Assembly (NCBI RefSeq): GCF_036884655.1
Contig: NC_088339.1
Span: 30,713,001 to 30,777,000 of the forward strand
DNA length: 64,000 bases
Source of the DNA: Musa acuminata AAA Group
Taxonomy: Eukaryota > Streptophyta > Magnoliopsida > Zingiberales > Musaceae
Reading direction: 5' to 3'
The notes under the pieces were generated by a model. It was not told the origin of the DNA and made no database searches. It was given only the letters and a program-made list of their open reading frames with translations. This document shows positions 12,051 through 24,917 of the stretch, piece by piece; the first letter of the stretch is position 1; each line of letters starts with the position of its first letter. Made by a program: the position numbers and the translations under genes.

Positions 12051-13638
12051 AACCTCTCTTTTATTATTGACGATCTCTAAAAAATATTATTTTGTTATTT
12101 ATAGTCTTAATATTATCTATTTTACTTTTTTTCTTCTTCCTCACAATATCTTACTTCACCCTCGTTGTCGATAATGATTTGCTTATTGCTACCATCGCTC
12201 GCTGTCATCCTATTATTTGTCCTCGACATTATTAATCGTTACTATCGAACTATCCAACCCTGTTACCCCCTTGATGTCATATTCTAAGGAGGAAGAAGAT
12301 GAGGGGGAAGAGAAAGATTAGAAGACGAAGAAGAGGGGGAGGAGGATGAAAAAGAAAATAATATTTACATCATTTGTTAAGGGATAATTTAGAAATATTA
12401 AAAAAAAAATTAAGATAAAATTATAAATAATAAAAATAAGGTGCAAATAGTAATCTTCTTAGAGGTATTGTTTGAAAAATACCTAAAATATAAGTTTTTT
12501 TTTTAAATCATCCTCCATACAATCAATTCAAATATAAGTATATTTGATATGATTTAAGATATAATATTTTCTTTTTCACCCTCACGTAAAACTTCGAATT
12601 AATTTAAACATCAGAGTAATCATATTGAATACATCCCAACACTAATTTTGCATGTGACTTCTTATGACACAAGAGACTTTGTTTTAAGGTACCATCTAAA
12701 AAACAAACATCTACCTCTTAAAGATTCAGTTCTCTAAATGTCATGATCTTGAGAAAGTGGATCAATTTTGTGACATAGATGGACAATCAATTTTGACACT
12801 AATAAGTTTCATTATTAAATAAGTATGAACTAAAATATACACATTTATCTTTGTAATTTACTGCTTATTTTTAGCCTTCCTTTCCTTTCTCTACCACTTC
12901 GCTGCACTAAGGTTCTTAAACCTTTTTCTCTTTTCCCTCTTCTTCTTTCGTCTCTCTTCCACCTTTCTTCCTCCTTGTCAATCCGCTGCTCAATTTTGCA
13001 AGAGCAAGAAGTCATTCGATCAGTAATACATACCAATATCACGCTTTATGCCTGGTTGGTGACTTCTGGCAAATCCATCGTACATAGCAAGCATAATTGA
13101 GCCCTTCACAAGCTTCCAACTCAACCTTATCTTCCACCTCTGTATCTCCAATAAGAAAGAAAGAGGAAACGCCCCAAAACTAGAAACTCGGTGCCCTGTA
13201 AAGTTGCCTTGTCGCCATACTACCCACGGGTGAAGTTGACAAAACAAGTGAACAGTGACATATCTTCAACTTGTTGAATGGGAAGGGGATTGAGCCAGAC
13301 CAAGTCTGAAACAAGAACTTCGCCTTCAATTCCTCCCACACTGTTCGTCTTTCCAGGCCAGTAGTGCCACTAAGGTACGCTAACTTGTGAGTCTTGTTTG
13401 TTAGCTTCTCTATCTGTGTGGTTGGCTAAAATATTAATAATAGCAGCGAAATCTTTACCTTACATATAAACATTCTGAAGGAAGAGGAAGGTCGCAATTC
13501 ATCGAACAGGTGGTGGGTTGCAGGACTCTGGAGGACTTCCGGATGTAAGCTGTAGTCGGTCCTCCATGCAACAAATGACAAGTGATTATGTATATTTTGG
13601 GTGCAAGACACATCACAATCGATATCACGCTGTGCTAC
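12051..13638. other. Intergenic DNA, no gene seen
   Basis: AT-rich, with a pyrimidine-rich stretch at about 12880-12980. No exon or RNA gene was recognised. Confidence 0.5.
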
Positions 13639-13718
13639 GGGTCAGCAAGGGGAGCACCCCCACACGCTAAGTCAGAATCCGTACTGATGCCGGGTTAGCA
13701 AGGGGAGTACCCCCGCAC
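13639..13718. repeat. 53-bp tandem repeat interrupted by the LTR element
   Basis: One unit runs 13639-13691 and a second starts at 13692 (GGGTTAGCAAGGGGAGTACC). The second unit is broken at 13718 by the LTR retrotransposon and resumes at 18286 with GCACGCTAAGTC, matching the matching part of unit one. Confidence 0.8.
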
Positions 13719-14164
13719 TGACACGGACTTAGCTGGTTTTGCCTAAGTCGTGCGGCACCCTTGCGCGTCCGTCCGCAAAGGTCAGCCTCCCCGAAGCCTC
13801 CCATTGTCCCTTAGGACCAACAAAAGAGAGAACGGGTTAAAGAGAACGCCTCAAACGGGATCCACAAGCAAACATGTCCGAAAAACACTTCATAGACAAA
13901 GCAAATTACAAACAGACTTTACAAGCTCTGAACAGTGGCACAACAAAGGGTAAAATGGTCCATTACAGACCGAAAAGCTCTCGAGCGTGTCCACATGACA
14001 CAATCTTTATTTACAAGCCTAAAGAGGCCACCAACCCAACTAAAATGGGACTATTAAGCCTTCGGCCGCCCCTTTACATTCTGTACAAGGCATGAACATG
14101 CCAAAAGACACGGACATACATAAGCATTACATCAAACACCTTGTTTAGAAGTTTGTCCGTGACA
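13719..14164 (-). repeat. 3' LTR of the non-autonomous element
   Basis: 446 bp with TG...CA ends. It is the 3' LTR because the polypurine tract lies against its inner edge. It reads the same as the copy at 17840-18285 throughout. Confidence 0.92.
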
Positions 14165-14177
14165 TTCTCCCCCACTT
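14165..14177 (-). other. Polypurine tract (plus-strand primer site)
   Basis: On the minus strand AAGTGGGGGAGAA directly abuts the TG of the LTR, the expected position for the primer of second-strand DNA synthesis. Confidence 0.8.
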
Positions 14178-17100
14178 ATCCCTTCGACGTCCTCGTCGAA
14201 GCCTTTGTGAACACTGCAACTCTTCGCCTTTGCTGAGTCTTCAATCTTCTGCTCCAGCTGCAATGCGCCTCCTGGCTCCCAGCTGCTCTCCGCTGCTATT
14301 TTTGAGTAGTCGAACCTTTGATCCGCCATGCTGCTTCAACTCGCCAATGACTCTGACTCTAGTGTGGGGTTGGCTGAGTTGTGTTGATCCTCGTTGATTC
14401 CTGCGGATCCACCAAATGAAGGAAAAGACCATTCTTACTGCGCCAGTTTCTCAAAATTTCCACATGCTGCTTGAACTGGGTGGATGCTTGTTGGAGCTTT
14501 AACGAGCATCGCCTCGCAAACTTCTGAAGTTTTGGGTCCTTCCTCCACAAAATCTGCTCATTGACTCTTCTTTCAGTTAGTTGTCACATCCAAGTAGGTT
14601 CGCATCACTTCCGCTTTCGATTGGCATTTCGTTGGGAAATGAAGCGGACAATCTACTCTCAGTAGCACTGATCACCGTTGGTGAGGATTTGACAACTATT
14701 GTCTTCCATTATCTTCGAAGGGTCTTTGAACTTGTGCAGAGCTCCTCTGCTGGATAGATAAGAGAACTGGGGTACTCGGTTTCGCCCATTCTCTTAAGAG
14801 TTGAGAAGGCAAAGGTTACTTGACTTCGCCCGCCTCCTCGAGGTTGTACTTCATGCATCGAGCTGGTTACTGGCCTTCGCCTGCTCTTTGCTCACACTTC
14901 TGAAGCACTTGAAGTGTTTGCACTCCTTGCGTTGAGTTAGCTACTGTGATTCACCTTCTCAATGCCATTGAACTTCTGGAATGCAGGAAGTTTTCACCCC
15001 AACTTGGAGTATTTCTCTGATAGATGAGGTCGCCTCTGAGATTGTACCGTCTTCTCCATCAACCCTGCCGCCTACTCCACTGAGTAGCAAAGGTACAGCA
15101 CCACGTACTGCCTGCTTCGTTCCTTGGTCGTGCACTCTTGCATGACCCGAAGTCCTTCACTTACGGCTATCTTGATGAGAAACTTGTTGACACCGGTCTT
15201 ACGAAGTTTCTTGGCCTCTGCCCTTCAGCCTTGTCTCGGTACTTGGAGATTGCCTCTGCATGCTCCACCTCCTCGGCCCCTTTCACGACCAAGCGCTCTC
15301 CCTCCGTGAGAGCAAGGGATCAATGACTTTGACGGAAGTCCCGCCTCTGCGGTACCATGGCGCTGCCATGCCCATGGCCCTACTATCCGTCGCCTCGCAT
15401 CTACATCCCTTTTCTTCACAATCAGTAGATATGCCTTCGTGACACTCCTCTGAGTCCACCTCCATTCTCACTGATTGCTTGATTTTGGGTAGCTAAGTCC
15501 CTCTGGACTTGTCGTCGCTTCCTCGCCCCTTTCGACCTCCTGCTTCAACACCTCTGTGTTCTCCAAGCAGTCTGTTTGGTCGATGGAAATACAGACTGCA
15601 ACTCCCATGCATGGCCTCTGCCATCACATTGTAGGGTTTGCACCGATTCTGTTCTCCTTAGCTTCCTTGGTAGCAACGTTCGCTTACTCGACCTTGTCCT
15701 CTGACTTGTCGGGCTCCCTTAAGCGAATATGAGCTCTGGAGCAGTCCAACTCTCCAGCTGCTTCGATCATACCTCTGCATGATCAAGTCCCTCTCATGGG
15801 ACTCACTGGTACTTGCATTCGAACTTTTCCCTTGGTGGAACCCAGCCCCCATATGCTGATGACCAAGGTTTTCATCCGATGCAAAATTCGGTGCACGCCC
15901 GGAAGACCCGCCTCTGCGGTACCATGGCCTTCACTCCTTGAATCCATAGCCCTTCTTGCCGTCGTGTTGTTCACCAAAGCGGAGCTCCCAGTAGCTCCCG
16001 ATCATACCTCCATATGATCTAGTCCCTCCCGGGACTCTGTCGTGTGTATCGCATTGCCACGAACTGTCCCACCACGATCCGCTGCACCATGTCGCCTCCT
16101 GGTGACATCTCCATTGCATTCTGATCCTTGTGGAATAAACTCGAATTGTGAACCCTCCATGTGTGGCCTCTGCCAATACATCGCAGGGTCTCCTCCACCT
16201 TCGATTTTGTTCGCTCCTTTGGCAATCGACCTTCATCCACCCACTCTTGGGTCACACCTAGATGAAGCACCGCTCTAGGACAGTCCGTCGCCTAGAAGCT
16301 CCCGAAGTCCACCGACTTCGCTGTAAATTGTGCACCATTGCCTGGATCCTGGGCCTCTGCCCCTACCAGCACAATCTCCGCTGCACACCGCTTCCTTCAT
16401 AGCAACTCGAATGGCAACACTGTGGCATATTCTTCAAGAGTACCTGCCTCTGCGTCCTCTTGCCCCGTGCTAAGGCCTTCTGAACCCAACTTCGCCTCCG
16501 CAAATTGAGTCGCCTTAGTTCCTCCATCAAATGCTCCTCCGAGATAAGGTGCATGTGCCCAGAAGCTCCCTTCGTCTTTGGCACCATGCAAGATGAGTCC
16601 GCTCCGTCAGAATGAAGGACCCATGGAACAACATGATCCTACTCTTGCCTCTGCAAGAGTTCATGTCTTTGACCTCTGTCTAAGGAAAGCACTGTGCTTC
16701 TGCTCCATGTTCCAACTTCTCTGCTGGCTCCCTTCATGCGGCTTGGGTACTTCACCAAGTTACGCCCAAGTTTCTCCGCTCCTCGTTTTCGCATTGAGTC
16801 GATGGTGGCCCTCATGCCCACCATTCCACGGGTCAGCACTCCCTTGAGTCCGATCTCCATATCGACTCTAAGTGTGCCTTCATTTAAGTTGCTTCAGGTC
16901 GCTCCCCCACTTGATCTCGCAATGCATCCACCCATGCATTCTCTCGAGCGAGATCATGTGACAACTCCTCGCTGCTTGCTCGGTCCATTGAGCTTCGTGG
17001 AGTTGTTGTTTGTGAGGTACTCCTCCTCAACATGTGAAGTCCGTCTCACATGATTCTCCCTCTGGAGAGCCGAGACTTATCCCTCCTGGATAACTGTCCC

Positions 17101-17825
17101 GTTGGAGCAACATCTCTCTTCGTTTCGGAGACCACCATCCCCTTGGACTACTCCGATCTGCTGAACAAACTGTGCATTGTTCTGCCTCTTGCAAACGCAC
17201 TTGCTAGATTGCGCCTCCACGTCAATACAGCCACCGCTGCACCCCTCCAGGCCTAGCAACATGCTGAACTCATTGCACACTTCAGCCTCCTCCGGACGTA
17301 TCCTTCGCATGCCGAAGAGAAAGTTTCAATGCTCCATGGCGCCGAGTCTCGGTCGCCTTGGGATGGCCACGAACAATCCATCGTCCGCATACAAGCCCAT
17401 GCACGAGTACCGAATTCTTCGAGTTAGCAATTCCCCTCACCTCTGTGAGCTTTGCACAACTCTTTCGGTCGCTGAGCAACTCATTCCACTTTGCATGGTC
17501 TCGTCCTTTTGCCAAGCGCCTCGCTTGCCTTGAGCACCATCAAGTAAAGTTGTCAACGTTGAGCCGTAGCTCAAACTCAGCCATCCCAACCTTTGTGCGC
17601 TCCAGATTCTTCCAAGCTTGCCTGTTCTCGTGGTGCCTCTTGCGCGAAGGGTTGGCCATTCCTCTGAATGCCAATCTCAGATGCCCGCTCCTCTGAGCGA
17701 CTCTTTTCCCTACATCTCCATGCCCGTTTTCCCTCAAACGGTCGCGCATGTGCTGACTGCCCTCAACGCAGCCCCGCTAGGTCCCCCACGTTTGCATGTC
17801 AAGTGTTTCTATGAGTGCTTGTCCC

Positions 17826-17837
17826 GCTCTGATACCA
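17826..17837 (-). other. Primer binding site for initiator tRNA-Met
   Basis: On the minus strand TGGTATCAGAGC starts two bases after the 5' LTR end. It matches the 3' end of initiator tRNA-Met, the usual primer of plant Copia elements. Confidence 0.9.
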
Positions 17838-17839
17838 TA

Positions 17840-18285
17840 TGACACGGACTTAGCTGGTTTTGCCTAAGTCGTGCGGCACCCTTGCGCGTCCGTCCGCAAA
17901 GGTCAGCCTCCCCGAAGCCTCCCATTGTCCCTTAGGACCAACAAAAGAGAGAACGGGTTAAAGAGAACGCCTCAAACGGGATCCACAAGCAAACATGTCC
18001 GAAAAACACTTCATAGACAAAGCAAATTACAAACAGACTTTACAAGCTCTGAACAGTGGCACAACAAAGGGTAAAATGGTCCATTACAGACCGAAAAGCT
18101 CTCGAGCGTGTCCACATGACACAATCTTTATTTACAAGCCTAAAGAGGCCACCAACCCAACTAAAATGGGACTATTAAGCCTTCGGCCGCCCCTTTACAT
18201 TCTGTACAAGGCATGAACATGCCAAAAGACACGGACATACATAAGCATTACATCAAACACCTTGTTTAGAAGTTTGTCCGTGACA
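17840..18285 (-). repeat. 5' LTR of the non-autonomous element
   Basis: 446 bp, placed as 5' LTR by the adjacent tRNA-Met primer site. It should carry the element's promoter; no strong TATA box was identified by eye. Confidence 0.92.
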
Positions 18286-18289
18286 GCAC

Positions 18290-20395
18290 GCTAAGTCATA
18301 ATCCGTACCGAGATACTGTTTGGCATGTCCCTTCCCGGAAGCTCAGGGCAGTGCTGTCTGACGTCGTCCCACGCATCAAATATTACTCCATTTCAGTATT
18401 ATTTTATTTGCTTTACATAGAACCTAATACTAGTATATTTTTTTATATGTACTTTAATTATAAAATTGATTTTTGATCATCTTAAAAGCTCATTTTATTT
18501 ATTTTTTAGGGGGAGATTGGTTTCTACTTCCCTCAAATAAGGGATTTGAATTCCGGGAAACAAGCATTGGAATCTCACTCCCCCACCACACACCACCACC
18601 AACAATTGATTATTCTGATTCCCTTTCCAATGATCAAATCTCATGAATTAAAAACCAAAAGTGGGCATTTTGATTGATGTTCATATTTTTAAGTTCAAAC
18701 ATTCCATCAGTCTTAGTCCAATACAAGCTAATGATGCAAACCAGTGGAAAGAGCAAATTATATGGGCACAGTGCAGTGAGTCCAAACACACACAAGAGAA
18801 CAAGTTTACCATCGTTATTCCTTAACACAAAATCCATCCTTTTCTCTAGAATCCAACCATGCAATCCAAATATATATGTCCTAAATCTTTCCCCAAGACA
18901 CCTTCATCTCTCTCTCTCTATCTCTCTGTTTCTCTCCATGTGCACCATGCACATCCCAATAGCTTCCACTAATTAACTAAACACACCCACCAACATTATT
19001 GAGTGAATGAATCCAACGTTCTTTGCTCCTTCCTGCTGCAGGAATTGCAGTGTGTGGCCCCAGAAATGAACATGCTTTGTTGTTTTGTGTGGAGCACCGT
19101 AAAGTATTCGAGTACCAGCACACAGAAGCACCCAATTGGAATGGAAACCGGTCTCCCGCTACTTCTCGGTCCCCATGACAAGCTTTAGCCGGAGACTCGA
19201 ATGCCAGATCTCTTGTTGCAAAAGGCCTATCTTTCTCTTGCCCTCTAATGGCTTCTTTGCTGCTGCTGGGACTTGAGAGTGGGATTTCGGTGAACAGTGA
19301 TCGCACCTCGTGCGAAATCTCCTTGTTCTATCGAGCTCATCACAGGTAAAGAGGCATTTTGGTCATATCATCTTCCTCTCGTCTAAAAAACTCGAAAATA
19401 GAGCGGTGCTCTGTTAATATTGGACAAAAGTTTGAGAGAGAGAGAGAGAGAGAAAGAGGTAGACAGCGAACGGTTCATGGCTTGGAATAAATTGGAGGGA
19501 TAAAGTGGCGACAGTCGTATCTGGCAAAGCAAAAGTTTACATCTTTTCTGCCACTTGAATCGGAGGGAAATGATTCGAGCAACCCATCATTTCTCGCTAT
19601 CCATGCTCGACACAGGAGCTCGCTTCCATCATTAGGATCCGAAAACAGGGAAAGGATAATATGTGGAGCAAAAGGAGGAGATGGTGGATGGAACGAGAAG
19701 CCCATGCCTAGATGGCGTAAATGTTACTTTCAGCTCTCTTAAAGCCCTTTTTTGGTGCTATAGTTGCATCGTAGCCTTCTTTTCTTACTTGCTTATATGC
19801 GAATCTTTCTCCCCGTTGATGTTTTCTTAGGTTTTCACCGAGACCCGGTCTTCAGTCGCTGAAAAATTGGATCTTTCTTCTTCGCATAGAAAATAGTAGG
19901 AGAAAGCTTGTATCTTTCAACGTTCTGCGAAGAAATCAGAATAAAGTTTGAAACTTTGCATTACATCCTGTGGTTCTTAGGTTTTGGATCCTTTTCTGTC
20001 CTATAATTGCTGAATCTAACTCGATGTCGAACAAAGTTAAGCACCATTTGATTCCATACTGTAGTCCGGATATTGTGAAGTTCACGGTATTTAACCTCAT
20101 GCTTAAATCTCTCTATTCTTTGATGATGTCTCTTGCAATCTCATTTATGTTTCAGTTATTGGATCCTGAAATGCTATTTGAAAGTGCTTTTCTTGAATCC
20201 TTATGCGGTTTGGTGTATTGTAATTACTTTTTGGGTTTTCTTTGCAGGTATAAATGTTGTGCCATTTTCTAAAGATGACAGTTTTTTCTTGTTACGAGAA
20301 AATAAGGTTTTGAAGTTGATAGATTCACAGCTGACGCCCACCTCGAGCGAATGCTTTCTTGTTTGGAAGATTATTAGGAAGTAGAAGTCACATAA
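18290..20395. other. Intergenic DNA and probable BTB gene leader
   Basis: Includes short TC-rich (18908-18935) and GA-rich (19434-19455) tracts. A likely 5' untranslated intron ends at TTTGCAG near 20247. A minus-strand open frame at 18977-19306 matches no family I know. Confidence 0.45.
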
Positions 20396-23315
20396 ATGGC
20401 AGATTTTAGAGTTGGCAAGCTTGAGCAGGGCCAGACAAAGATCCGGAATGTACCCATTGCAGTAACCCCGGAAGGGTTTTGGTGTTGTCCCTCTCCTGCA
20501 GTTCTTCAGAAGTCCCTCAAAAATCATAATCACCAAAGCAAAAGCAAAGCATCATCTCCATTGCGATCGAGGGCTTCATCACTTCAGAGGACAGCGACTT
20601 CGACAGTCGATAAGAAAACACATTCCGGCTCATTAGGGTCTAAGGTTGTTTCGGATGATCAGAGATGTCCGACTTCCGATACTGCTGTTCCTGCTGCTGT
20701 CAGTCCAGCAAGTGTGCCTGAGAGGCCATCAGAGAGGCCACCAAAACCAAATGTTGATAATCCGCAACGCAAGATATCAATGGGGTTTGGCCAGCCTGAG
20801 ACCAGCGATTTGAAAGTGATTTTGTTTGGTAAGGAAGGAATCTGTGTGAGGATGAGTGTGCATTGGAACATTCTTGCAGAAAATAGTCGTTTCTTTGCAG
20901 ATAAGCTTGCCGTGCAGTCTCCAGTACCATGCCTTGAAGTAGCAGACTGTGAAGATGTGGAGATCTATGTTGAGACAGTGGGATTGATGTACTGCAAAGA
21001 ACTTAAGCACAAACTGATCAAGCAAAGTGTTCCGCGTGTGCTACGCATAATCAAGGTTCATTCATGCTTTGTGTTGTCAGAATTATCTTTATTTTTTGTT
21101 TTCCTGATCCAAGCTTTAGTTTCTGGTTTTACATATAGAATTATCTGCAAACCAATAAACTGACACAATACAATGACCTAGCCAAATGAACTCAGCTTTG
21201 ATATGATGTTTTTATTACGTTACAAAAGGTTCTTTTTTTGCTGTTAACTTGTGGGTTATAGCTCATGTACTTTCAAGAGTCCAAAGCAGCTCAAATGCAG
21301 GCTGCCCTTTTTGAGGTCGTTATAACTACAAATAGAAAAGTCTTCAAGGACTAAGAAACAAATAAGATTTTAAGCCTCAAATAATGGCCACATTTTCAAG
21401 AAGCTTATATTTTGTTGAGATTTACTATGAAAACATCTTATGTACTTCGATTCAAAAGTAATGCATTTTCTCCATGGTGTTCCATTGCTTAAAAACCAAG
21501 AATGGGAACTTTCTAAGGACATAATTAGCTACTGACATGATGTTATCTAGGAATAGAAATTAGAAAAGGAAGATGCAGCCAAAGTCAACAGTAGATATTA
21601 GAAGGTTGAAGTAGTTTTTTTGTTAAGTCAAATTGAGAAAATCTTTGTCATATTATGTGATAATGGAATCCCATACTAAGATGCCATAGTGACTATGATG
21701 GAGTATGACCAATAGTCTATAATGAACTCTAATATTGACTTAGCTTTGAGGAGAATAGAAGATTTCGCTTAATATATCCATGGAAGTTGTGAAAGAGAAT
21801 TTGGGAATGGTTGCTTCATGATGTAATATTGAGATTCTAGAATGAATAGTAAAACAGGGTCATATAATTACCATATGCAAATTGTTGCTTTTTCCATATT
21901 CTGGATGTATGCATCTACTTACTGGATATTTATTTAATTTTGGCAGTTGAAGTGATATTAGAAGTATATATAAAGTAGGTTTACTTGAACATTATGCTTC
22001 TGTTTATTAGGTAAACCAATAATTTTACAGTAAGTCATTGTTCCTTTTCAATTTTAAGTTATAGATAGAAAATTCATATAAGCATCCATATCCAATAGTT
22101 TACAGGTAGCCAATTTAGATACATGAATATGATATTATAAAGTACACAATTATATAATACTATCTGTTCTAATACAATGCAAAATGGATTTGGATGAGGT
22201 ATTACGCGACCCACTTTAGCCCTTGTGGTGAGCATGGTATAGAAATTAGATGGCTCTATCAGGTCCAACTTCTACATTCTTTTATGTTGCAAGATGTTCC
22301 AAGTTTCTTTACTTTAGTCTACCAAGTCTTATTAACTTGATAAGGACTTCACGTAATTGGAATTGGTCTTTAACAGGTTGCAGAATCACTTGGCTTCCGT
22401 GCATGCATCAAATCCTGCTTAGATTATTTGGAAGCAGTCCCTTGGGTTGCAGAGGAAGAAGAAAATGTGGTGTCTTCTATCCGACATCTGCAGAATTATG
22501 GTGCAAGCCCTCTGTTGAAGCGAGTAGCTTCCGATTTATCAGATCCACCAAATGACACTCTTGCACATATAATGGAGTTAGTCCTCAAAAGCAATGAAGA
22601 TAGAGGTCGGCGAGAAATGAAATCCTTAGTGCTGAAACTTCTGAAAGAAAACAATATTTGGACAAATGGATCTGTAAACATATGCATTGAGTTGTTTTAC
22701 AGTTCATGTAGGAGCTGCATGGAATCACTGTTGGATCTGTTTAGACAAGCATCTGAGCCTGGTTTCTCAGATAAATCTTTGGACAGCAAAGACCCTGTAA
22801 TGCGGCATATTGCTCTCGAGGCAGATAATCTTCTTTGGTTAGTTGAGATTCTGGCTGACAGGCATGCAGCAGATGAATTTGCTGTGTTGTGGGCTGGCCA
22901 GCACGAGCTTGCTGAATTACACTCAAAGCTACCAATCATGTCACGCCACCTCGTTAGCTGCATCACTGCGAGGCTCTTTGTTGGTATTGGAAAAGGAGAG
23001 ATACTTCCGCCGAGGGACACCAGGCAGCTGCTATTACAAGTTTGGCTACAGCCACTCATTGGTGACTACAGCTGGTTACAACATGGTTGCAGATCATTTG
23101 ATCGGAAGGTTGTGGAGGAAGGAATTGGCCAAACCATTTTGACACTTCCTTTAGAAGATCAGCAGAGTATTCTGCTTTCTTGGTTGGGAAGTTTCCTGAA
23201 GGTTGGCGACAACTGCCCAAATCTTCAGAGAGCCTTTGAAGTTTGGTGGAGGAGAACTTTCATAAGGCCGTATGTTGAATACCAGGGCATAAATCCGCAG
23301 TCGGATAAAAGTTAA
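20396..23315 (+). CDS. BTB/POZ domain protein, At1g63850-like (two coding exons)
   Basis: Plant BTB/POZ proteins of this type are thought to act as substrate adaptors for Cullin-3 ubiquitin ligases; the target here is unknown. Coding exons are 20396-21055 and 22377-23315. The GT donor after ATCAAG and the AG acceptor before GTTGCAGAATC join in phase 0, giving 532 residues. Residues 1-130 are a Ser/Pro-rich low-complexity region that includes VTPEGFWCCPSPAVLQKSLK. The BTB fold spans about 136-242 (SDLKVILF, then ENSRFFADKL, then VLRIIKVAESLGFRACIKSCLDYLE across the splice). A long helical C-terminal region includes EVWWRRTFIRPYVE. Order and length match the Arabidopsis At1g63850 family (about 550 residues). 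The start at 20396 follows an in-frame stop close upstream. Confidence 0.88.
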
Positions 23316-24917
23316 CTTTTAGGCTGATAGTTAGGCTTGAAGAAAATGGCTGCCTTAGGATTGTATAATCTTAGTTTGAATGAAAACTCTGCACAAAATT
23401 TGTACTGGATGGGAAGATTGGAGAGGCAACATCAGGTATGTTTTTGCTTGAAACACATGTAGAAAGTGTGACTGTAACATCTGCTCAGCTGATAAAATGG
23501 CACTTTTCGCTTGTGAGAAATGCAAAGGTATGTTGAAGTTGAAGTTTGCTCATCAGGTTTATCAAAATGCTCCAAATATTAACTGACAGTGCATGTTTAA
23601 TGTTATTGGGTTTTGACAGATCAATCAGATGCATTCTACATATTTGCATTAGATAAATATTTCTTTTATCAAGTTTCATGTCGATCATGATGTTTCTAAT
23701 GTTTCTCCTTACACTGGATGTGCAATACTAGGTCATAAATGAAAATTTCATGTCAGTGTGTAAGATAGTGTCCCGTAATTTTCGTATCATGTGACCAATT
23801 TATGTCAAGGCCCCGCAAGGCTCAAGTTGCAACATGGTGTAGCAATAATGAAGATTGTACAAACTCCAGGAGTCTTTCCACCTTGTGTCAAGGAAATTAT
23901 TTGAATGGAAGGGAAATCATACAGATGAAAGAGCAGAATTCGCATAATTGGAAATAAAATATCTTCAACTCTAGCTGGTGATCACCTCAGTTAATGTACT
24001 AAAAATCTATTCCATGCTTAGTATTATCTATTAACAATGAGTTCTTAGATTATTCCATTAAGCAATAACTGATTTGACTAGTCCTGCATTTAGAACAAAG
24101 AAAAGTTGAAACCTGCCTGTCAATAATCGATTTTTAGGATTATGATATGGTTAAATGAAAGGATTATTTGATATCGGTTCATGTTAATAATTGATTTTTA
24201 CCGGAAAGATGTGTAATCAGACCTAGCAATTTGTGCTTAATTTGTGTATGTGTGAGTAGTCCATCAATCTCATTAGCTTGGTCAAGGGGTGTGCTATAGA
24301 TTTACTATCGAAGTCCTCTGTTTTTTATTAGATCACTTTGCTAGATGTTGGTTTGCTCAAGCCATCCACAATGCAGCACATGATAATAGGAATTCTCTTG
24401 GATTCAGCAAAGTTGTTAGTGATGAGTTTTAAGCCTATGGGCAGTGTCTGTGTGTTTTGTTTTGATGAATAGATGGACAAGTTTAACTCTGAATGCAGTA
24501 GCTTGTATTACAATGGCAACAGTTGCTGCTTCTTCAGCTTTAGAACAGACATTTTGATCTAATGAGATGACACACCAACTAAATATTGCAGTTTCAGGGC
24601 TTTTGAACTTGTGTAATTTAGGTAAAAAAGAATTCTTTCTTCTTTACATTTGGAAATGGTGCCTTCACAATTAACCAAAAATGCTATACAAATGTTAAGG
24701 ACTATATAATTGAATTGACAATCTTCTCCGAAGTTTATGTATCTGTAGATCCTCCTCTTGAAATGTGACTGAGGCGAACGAAGTGTTTGTAAAAATGTCA
24801 GCTTGAGCACAGTATATGTCTGAAAGCGATCGATAGAAGTATCACCAAGGCCTTGAGAACTCCGATGAACTCATCACCAATCCATTCAAATCGAAGCCAG
24901 AAGCAAACCAATCACAA
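23316..24917. other. Intergenic DNA between the converging BTB and CCS1 genes
   Basis: Contains the 3' untranslated regions of both genes. No further gene or bounded repeat is seen. Confidence 0.5.

Larger units (their letters stand above)
13719..18285 (-). mobile_element. Non-autonomous LTR retrotransposon, 4,567 bp, apparently very young
   Basis: Two 446-bp LTRs (13719-14164 and 17840-18285), identical as read, enclose 3,675 bp. On the minus strand the LTRs begin TGTCACGGAC and end GTCCGTGTCA. Next to the LTR at 17840 lies TGGTATCAGAGC (minus strand), complementary to initiator tRNA-Met, a primer site common in plant Copia elements. Next to the other LTR is the purine tract AAGTGGGGGAGAA. 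These fix the orientation. The flanks share a 4-bp target duplication, GCAC. The interior holds only short open frames (under 120 codons) on either strand, none resembling gag, protease, integrase or reverse transcriptase. It would therefore depend on enzymes from a related autonomous element. Identical LTRs imply recent insertion. Confidence 0.9.

Noticed and set aside
14165..17839. Possible gag or pol genes inside the LTR element
   Set aside because: All open frames are under 120 codons, and none contains recognisable zinc-knuckle, protease, integrase or reverse transcriptase motifs.
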